Positions 59,589 to 64,000 of a stretch of 64,000 bases of DNA are shown piece by piece (position 1 is the first letter of the stretch; every line of letters begins with the position of its first letter). The stretch covers positions 1 through 64,000 of the forward strand of contig JAFECG010000026.1 in NCBI GenBank assembly GCA_018242215.1, given 5' to 3'. The translations under genes and the position numbers were made by a program. This DNA comes from Pseudomonadota bacterium (GTDB taxonomy: Bacteria > Pseudomonadota > Alphaproteobacteria > Rhizobiales > Hyphomicrobiaceae). The notes beneath the pieces were generated by a model that was not told the DNA's origin, ran no database searches, and saw only the letters and a program-made list of their open reading frames with translations.

Positions 59589-59841
59589 GTGCGGGGTTGA
59601 TCCGTCAATCTCGAACGCAAAAGCATCGCGAGGGCATTCGGCAACGCAGGGTCAATCGCGTCTGCGGCGCCTCTTGTGCCGGACTCCGACCTTTGGCCAG
59701 CTTCGCTGTGCCGAGAACGGCGGAGATCTCGCGGATGCTGCATCGCGAAAGGTTTTTGCGTTACCTTGCAGGCATTTCACTAATGACCATCGGGAAAAAT
59801 GGGTATATAGGCGCCGCTTTCGTAATCCAGGGATCGTGTCG

Positions 59842-60312
59842 ATGATCAGCAAGCGCGCATTGAGTGTTGCCGTCTTTCTATTCGCCGCAGCGCCGGCGTT
59901 GGCTGAGCAGCCTATTATTCAATACCCCTCGACTCCGGCGCCTTCCGCCGGTCCGACCACGTCGGCCGCACAGGAATTCTGCGGCGATCCTTCGGGGAAA
60001 GCCGAAGATCTGATCACGCGCTATTCGTCGAAGGCGGGCCTTCAGAAGGTCTACGAAAGCGATAAATATCTGGCCTATTCGGATGATCCGAAGAACGCGA
60101 CCGTGATGTACACGTTCACGACCAAGCGCAATCCCGCCTATCCGGCAGCCGTTTGCCGGAAAGTGGTCCGGCAGGGCGATAACCTGACGATTGCGATGAA
60201 AGTTGTCTGTGATGGCGATAAGCTCGCCTGCGCCAGTCTTCAGAACGACTTCAACGTGATGAATGCGCAGATGCAGGCGCAGGTCAATCAGCAGATCTCG
60301 GGCGGGAAGTAG
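59842..60312 (+). CDS. Hypothetical secreted protein
   Basis: 156 residues with a signal peptide (SKRALSVAVFLFAAAPALA). The mature part has a Pro/Ser-rich start, then EFCGDPSGKAEDLITRYSSKAGLQKVYESDKYLAYSDDP and four cysteines (FCGD, AVCRKV, VVCDGDKLACASL) that may form two disulphides. The end is a Gln-rich helix. No family recognised. Palindromic elements follow the stop. Confidence 0.72.
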   Translation: MISKRALSVAVFLFAAAPALAEQPIIQYPSTPAPSAGPTTSAAQEFCGDPSGKAEDLITRYSSKAGLQKVYESDKYLAYSDDPKNATVMYTFTTKRNPAYPAAVCRKVVRQGDNLTIAMKVVCDGDKLACASLQNDFNVMNAQMQAQVNQQISGGK

Positions 60313-60329
60313 CCCCTGCATTTTGATCG

Positions 60330-60370
60330 GCGCTTGGCGACTCCCCTGCGGGGAGGCGGTCGCCAAGCGC
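60330..60370 (+). repeat. Palindromic element, first of a tandem pair
   Basis: Outer arms GCGCTTGGCGA (60330-60340) and TCGCCAAGCGC (60360-60370) are perfect over 11 bases, with an inner CTCCCC/GGGGAG stem. Between the convergent ends of the hypothetical gene and icd, probably a two-way terminator. Confidence 0.75.
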
Positions 60371-60379
60371 GGCGTTGAC

Positions 60380-60425
60380 GTTTGCGTCTGGCCACTCGCC
60401 TTCGGCGAGCCGGCCACCGAACGCG
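60380..60425 (+). repeat. Palindromic element, second of a tandem pair
   Basis: Inner stem CTCGCC (60395-60400) and GGCGAG (60404-60409) followed by CCGGCC; outer arms pair imperfectly. It ends directly at the icd stop codon, like other copies that abut a stop codon. Confidence 0.65.
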
Positions 60426-61640
60426 TCAGGTCGCCATCGCGGCTTTCAGGTTCTCGTCGATCTTATCGAGGAAGCCTGTGGTCGACAGCCAGTTCTGCTC
60501 GGGGCCGACAAGCAGCGCCAAGTCTTTGGTCATGTGTCCGGACTCGACGGTTGCGACGCAGACCTTTTCCAATGTCTGACAGAACTTCAAGAGCTTTTCG
60601 TTGCCGTCAAGCTTGGCGCGATGGGCGAGACCGCGCGTCCAGGCGAAGATCGACGCGATCGAGTTGGTCGAGGTTTCCTTGCCCTTCTGATGCTCGCGAT
60701 AGTGGCGCGTGACGGTGCCGTGGGCGGCTTCCGTTTCGACCGTTTTGCCGTCCGGCGTCATCAGCACGCTCGTCATCAGACCGAGAGAGCCGAAGCCCTG
60801 CGCGACGATATCCGACTGCACGTCGCCGTCGTAGTTCTTGCACGCCCAGACGTAGCCGCCGGACCAGCGCAACGCGCAAGCGACCATGTCGTCGATCAAG
60901 CGGTGCTCGTAGGTGAGCTTGCGCTTCTGAAATTCGGCTTTGAACTCGGCGTCGAAGATCTCCTGGAAGATGTCCTTGAAGCGACCGTCATAAGCTTTGA
61001 GGATCGTGTTCTTGGTCGACAGAAAGACGGGATAGTTGCGCGAAAGGCCATAGTTCAGCGATGCGCGGGCAAAGTCGCGGATCGAGTCATCGAGGTTATG
61101 CATCGCAAGCGCCACGCCGGAGCCGGGTGCATTGATGACGTCCTTCTCGATCACCGTGCCATCCTCGCCCTCGAACTTGATCGTCAGCTTGCCCTTGCCG
61201 GGAAAGCGGAAGTCGGTGGCGCGGTAGATATCGCCATATGCGTGGCGGCCGACGACGATCGGAAGCGTCCAGCCGGGCACGAGGCGCGGCACGTTCTTGC
61301 AGATGATCGGCTCGCGGAAGATGACGCCGCCCAGGATGTTGCGGATGGTGCCGTTTGGGCTCTTCCACATCTCCTTCAGATCGAATTCCTTAACCCGTGC
61401 TTCGTCCGGCGTGATCGTCGCGCACTTGATGCCGACGCCGTATTTTTTGATGGCGTTGCCCGCGTCGGTCGTTACCTGATCATTGGTCTTGTCGCGGTTC
61501 GTGACGCTGAGGTCGTAGTATTCGAGCTTCACGTCCAAGTAGGGATGGATCAGCTTGTCTTTGATCAGCTTCCAGATGATGCGGGTCATCTCGTCGCCGT
61601 CGATCTCGACGACGGTGCCTTCAACCTTGATTTTCTGCAT
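60426..61640 (-). CDS. icd: NADP-dependent isocitrate dehydrogenase
   Basis: 404 residues. Oxidises isocitrate to 2-oxoglutarate in the citric acid cycle. Seen: [56 protein letters not shown]-like YRATDF, and [29 protein letters not shown] with the NADP-selecting residues. It is the eukaryote-like (ICDH-II type) enzyme usual in Alphaproteobacteria. ATG 61640 begins the family's QKIKVEG; the frame upstream to 61772 is not coding. Confidence 0.97.
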   Translation of the reverse strand: MQKIKVEGTVVEIDGDEMTRIIWKLIKDKLIHPYLDVKLEYYDLSVTNRDKTNDQVTTDAGNAIKKYGVGIKCATITPDEARVKEFDLKEMWKSPNGTIRNILGGVIFREPIICKNVPRLVPGWTLPIVVGRHAYGDIYRATDFRFPGKGKLTIKFEGEDGTVIEKDVINAPGSGVALAMHNLDDSIRDFARASLNYGLSRNYPVFLSTKNTILKAYDGRFKDIFQEIFDAEFKAEFQKRKLTYEHRLIDDMVACALRWSGGYVWACKNYDGDVQSDIVAQGFGSLGLMTSVLMTPDGKTVETEAAHGTVTRHYREHQKGKETSTNSIASIFAWTRGLAHRAKLDGNEKLLKFCQTLEKVCVATVESGHMTKDLALLVGPEQNWLSTTGFLDKIDENLKAAMAT

Positions 61641-61839
61641 TAGGGTCTCGCGCGATGATTTGGAAGCGTGAATTGGACTTTTAACGCCGGACGGAATGGT
61701 TACGAGGTGGACCTTCGCCGCATAGGTGCGACAGATCCGAAAGTGGTTCAAGATCCAGAAGAAAAGAAGCATGGATGTTGGGCAGGAACCCGCCTAATTG
61801 TACGCCAGCAATGGCCTAGAGCCCTGCCGGGAGACACGA

Positions 61840-63120
61840 TTGAGCGTCGAGACAGAGACTTCGCCGAGCAGCACGGCGCCGGAGATCCGCATCGACAGCG
61901 GCGAGCCTGTTCTCGGACCACGGGACACGCGCGTCTCGCAGGTCGTCCATGCCTGTCATTCGGCGTCGATCGATCAGGGGCTCGAGGCACTCGCCATTCC
62001 GGGTCTGACGCGCGAGACGCTCGAGCCGGTTCTGCAGTATTGCGCCGCGCTCAAATGCGTATCGGATGAGGTCACCTGTCCCGGCTGTAAGCGCCGCACG
62101 GAAGTGCAGGGGATCGAGACGCTCGACGAGTATATTCTCAGCAAGAAGGAAGTGATCGTCGGGGACGGCCGCGTCCGTCTCAAGGGCGAGGGCACGGAAA
62201 CCGCGACGACGCCATGCCTCGAGACGCTCGCCAAGCAATGGTCGGGCGAGAATTACTGGTTCTGGGCGCGACGCGTCATCCGAAAGCTTCGGCACGGTCT
62301 CAGGCGGGCGCATATGCGCGGCGAGCCGGTGGCGGGAGAGGGGGAAACGCCGTCGGTCATCCTCATGGAGCCGCAACTCGCCGACAATATCGGAATGGTG
62401 GCGCGGGCCTGCGCCAACTTCGGCCTCGACGATCTCAGGCTCGTCAATCCGCGGGACGGATGGCCGAACGAGAAGGCCCGGATCGCAGCATCGGGCGCCA
62501 ACTACATCATCGATGACGCGCGCGCGTTCGCTACGCTCGACGAGAGCATTGCCGATCTCAATTGGATCGCCGCGACCACGGCCCGGCAACGGGACCTCAG
62601 AAAGCCGGTTTTGACGCCAGAGCAGGCGATCGCCGCAATGCGCTCGCGCATTGCGCGCGGAGAGCGCTGCGGGGTGCTATTCGGTCGGGAACGCAATGGC
62701 CTCGAGACGAACGAGGTCGCCTCCGCCGACGCGCTGATCATGATTCCGGTTAATTCCCGGTTCGCCTCGCTTAACTTGGCACAGGCAGTGCTGCTAACGG
62801 GATACGAATGGATGCGGGGCGATGCGGGGCGAAGCCTTGGCCGGGTCACAACCTACGAAAAGCCCCTCTCCGAAGGGCTCTACATGGGGCGGGACCGTCC
62901 CGCGACCAAGGAGGAACTCATTGGTCTCTTTGAACATTTAGAACGGGAGCTGGAGACGAACGGCTTTTTCAATCCGGCCCATCGGAAAACCGTCGTGTCG
63001 CAAAATCTTCGCACGCTCTTGACCAGACTCAACGCGACGGAGCAGGAAGTCCGCACCCTTCGTGGCATAGTTGCCACGCTCGCACAGGGCAAAGGGAAGG
63101 TCCGGAAAGGGCGGGAATAA
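61840..63120 (+). CDS. trmJ: DUF433-like domain fused to a TrmJ-type tRNA/rRNA methyltransferase
   Basis: 426 residues. The C-terminal two-thirds are a SPOUT TrmH/TrmJ methyltransferase that 2'-O-methylates tRNA position 32: PSVILMEPQLADNIGMVARACANFGL, LVNPRDGWPN, FGRERNGLETNEVASADALIMIPVN, SLNLAQAVLLTGYEWMRG. Before it stands a DUF433-like region (RIDSGEPVLGPRDTRVSQVVHACHSASIDQGLEAL, PGLTRETLEPVLQYCAAL), then a CPGC linker. The two domains are in one frame. TTG 61840 is preceded by GGGAG with good spacing; TTG 61798 is also in frame. Divergent from icd. Confidence 0.85.
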   Translation: MSVETETSPSSTAPEIRIDSGEPVLGPRDTRVSQVVHACHSASIDQGLEALAIPGLTRETLEPVLQYCAALKCVSDEVTCPGCKRRTEVQGIETLDEYILSKKEVIVGDGRVRLKGEGTETATTPCLETLAKQWSGENYWFWARRVIRKLRHGLRRAHMRGEPVAGEGETPSVILMEPQLADNIGMVARACANFGLDDLRLVNPRDGWPNEKARIAASGANYIIDDARAFATLDESIADLNWIAATTARQRDLRKPVLTPEQAIAAMRSRIARGERCGVLFGRERNGLETNEVASADALIMIPVNSRFASLNLAQAVLLTGYEWMRGDAGRSLGRVTTYEKPLSEGLYMGRDRPATKEELIGLFEHLERELETNGFFNPAHRKTVVSQNLRTLLTRLNATEQEVRTLRGIVATLAQGKGKVRKGRE

Positions 63121-63272
63121 GTGCCTTTATATAGCCAAGTTTTGGGCCGAGCGATGCCAAGACGAAAGGCATACTGGCGATATGCAACGTGGCTAGGTGG
63201 ACAGGCTGCGGGCGGAATCAATTTCGAATTTTGAGATAGAAAAAAAACACCAAGGCTCAACTGGAGATGTGG

Positions 63273-63908
63273 ATGAACACGAGGGCGGGGGTTGTGTTGG
63301 CGGGCGTGATGGCGCTGGCGCTGTGTGGAGCGACGGCACCTGCCGGTGCACAGGAGCTCAGTGAGCATGCCGTAAGATCATTCATGGAATATGCTTGGTC
63401 CCTTACTCCGCAGCAGTTCTCCAAGCCCGACGGATCGGTCATCGTTATCGATAAATCGAAGAAGGCTCAGGTCGAAGTTCCGCTGGACGTCGCGCGGAGG
63501 GTGATCATGGCGGGTCGTCTTTCGGCACATGCGCAGATTTGTGATCTTCGCGACGAGCAGATCCAGAATCATCGTGCCATGATGCGGCGGGAAGAGGCGA
63601 CGAAACGGTGGACGCAGCAGCAACTCGTCTACATTAGCCAGCTGCACCTGACGACCCTGATGCTGATGACCGGTCGCATCCGCCTTGTCGAGCAAGAGGG
63701 TGACAAACAGGTCGTTGTCGATGAGAAGAAAGAGCCGCCGCAGACCTGCACGGCCGAGCAGCGGGCAAAGGTTAAGGAACTGATCGAAGCGTATGTCGCG
63801 GCCAGTCCGCCCCCCAATTTCGCCGAGGCAGGGCAGAAGCCGGCGGCTGGAGCGCCTGTTTCGACTGGTTCGACGTCGGTCAGCGAGACCTCGGTACAGA
63901 AGAAATAG
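63273..63908 (+). CDS. Hypothetical secreted protein
   Basis: 211 residues with a signal peptide (TRAGVVLAGVMALALCGATAPAGA). The mature part begins QELSEHAVRSFMEYAWSLTPQQF, has a long amphipathic helix region (AMMRREEATKRWTQQQLVYISQLHL), one intramolecular Cys pair possible (AQICDLRDE and PQTCTAEQ) and a low-complexity Ala/Ser/Thr tail. GGAG lies eight bases before ATG 63273. No family recognised. Confidence 0.7.
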   Translation: MNTRAGVVLAGVMALALCGATAPAGAQELSEHAVRSFMEYAWSLTPQQFSKPDGSVIVIDKSKKAQVEVPLDVARRVIMAGRLSAHAQICDLRDEQIQNHRAMMRREEATKRWTQQQLVYISQLHLTTLMLMTGRIRLVEQEGDKQVVVDEKKEPPQTCTAEQRAKVKELIEAYVAASPPPNFAEAGQKPAAGAPVSTGSTSVSETSVQKK

Positions 63909-63962
63909 GTCGGCAGAGGCGGTTGACGCAGCCGTCCGACCCCGCTATCAACCACCCTTCCG

Positions 63963-63987
63963 ACGCGGGCCTTTAGGGCCCGCGTTT
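63963..63987 (+). terminator. Hairpin behind the last gene
   Basis: ACGCGGGC (63963-63970) and GCCCGCGT (63978-63985) form an 8-base stem closing on a TTTA-containing loop, followed by TTGATTT. A moderately convincing intrinsic terminator 55 bases after the stop. Confidence 0.65.
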
Positions 63988-64000
63988 GATTTCTGCGCAC

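Overview
The window is a chromosomal segment of an alphaproteobacterium of the order Hyphomicrobiales (Rhizobiales). Hyphomicrobium or a close methylotrophic relative fits best. The evidence is the core gene order uvrA / ssb / gyrA / coaD / two cyclophilins / queA / tgt and dksA / fliO-like / cckA / recA / alaS / icd / trmJ, a zinc-less DksA and TGT, a formaldehyde-activating-enzyme homologue, two GFA (formaldehyde-adduct type) proteins, a 3-hydroxybutyrate/acetoacetate operon, and GTTC-N7-GTTC type SOS boxes. Taxonomy is inferred from these features, not from a search.

Layout. 1-1296: a lower-GC three-gene translationally coupled cassette (end of a TIGR04255-type protein plus two uncharacterised proteins). 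1368-16371: the uvrA, ssb and gyrA scaffold carrying accessory genes (DoxX, GFA, YkgJ-like cysteine cluster, CDF metal transporter, PAP2 phosphatase, OmpW, Crp/Fnr regulator). 16717-23744: cytochrome c, coaD, an alkyltransferase-like protein, two PPIases, DUF423, the queuosine genes queA-tgt, a DMT exporter and a small coiled-coil protein. 24028-32939: tRNA-Lys, PilZ, GGDEF, ChaB, GFA, small secreted proteins and a large MASE1-PAS-GGDEF-EAL protein. 33315-35023: an isoprenylcysteine-methyltransferase-like protein converging on a type III polyketide synthase. 35651-43704: MFS pump, patatin / acetoacetate decarboxylase / 3-hydroxybutyrate dehydrogenase operon, and an EmrAB-like efflux operon with a divergent TetR regulator and palindromic operators. 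43803-49346: asparagine synthase, lipoprotein, MoxR ATPase, DksA with a lysine/alanine-rich tail, FliO-like protein. 49513-63908: cckA, Fae homologue, a pair of secreted paralogues, a kinase-fold protein, recA, alaS, icd, a DUF433-TrmJ fusion and secreted hypotheticals.

Working together: uvrA, ssb and recA form an SOS set, supported by one perfect box between uvrA and ssb and a degenerate box at recA. queA and tgt act in tRNA queuosine synthesis. PilZ, GGDEF and MASE1-GGDEF-EAL form a cyclic-di-GMP group. The patatin-adc-bdhA set points to storage polymer or ketone-body metabolism.

Intergenic space carries at least two families of small palindromic repeats, often placed directly after stop codons. 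Two copies of one family, in opposite orientation, lie in frame inside uvrA and add about 34 residues. That insertion, the 5' three-gene cassette, the DUF433-TrmJ fusion, the GyrA residues that resemble quinolone-resistance changes, and several enzymes missing canonical residues (TGT, Fae, the alkyltransferase-like protein) are the main points of interest. No CRISPR array, insertion sequence, prophage or rRNA operon was seen.
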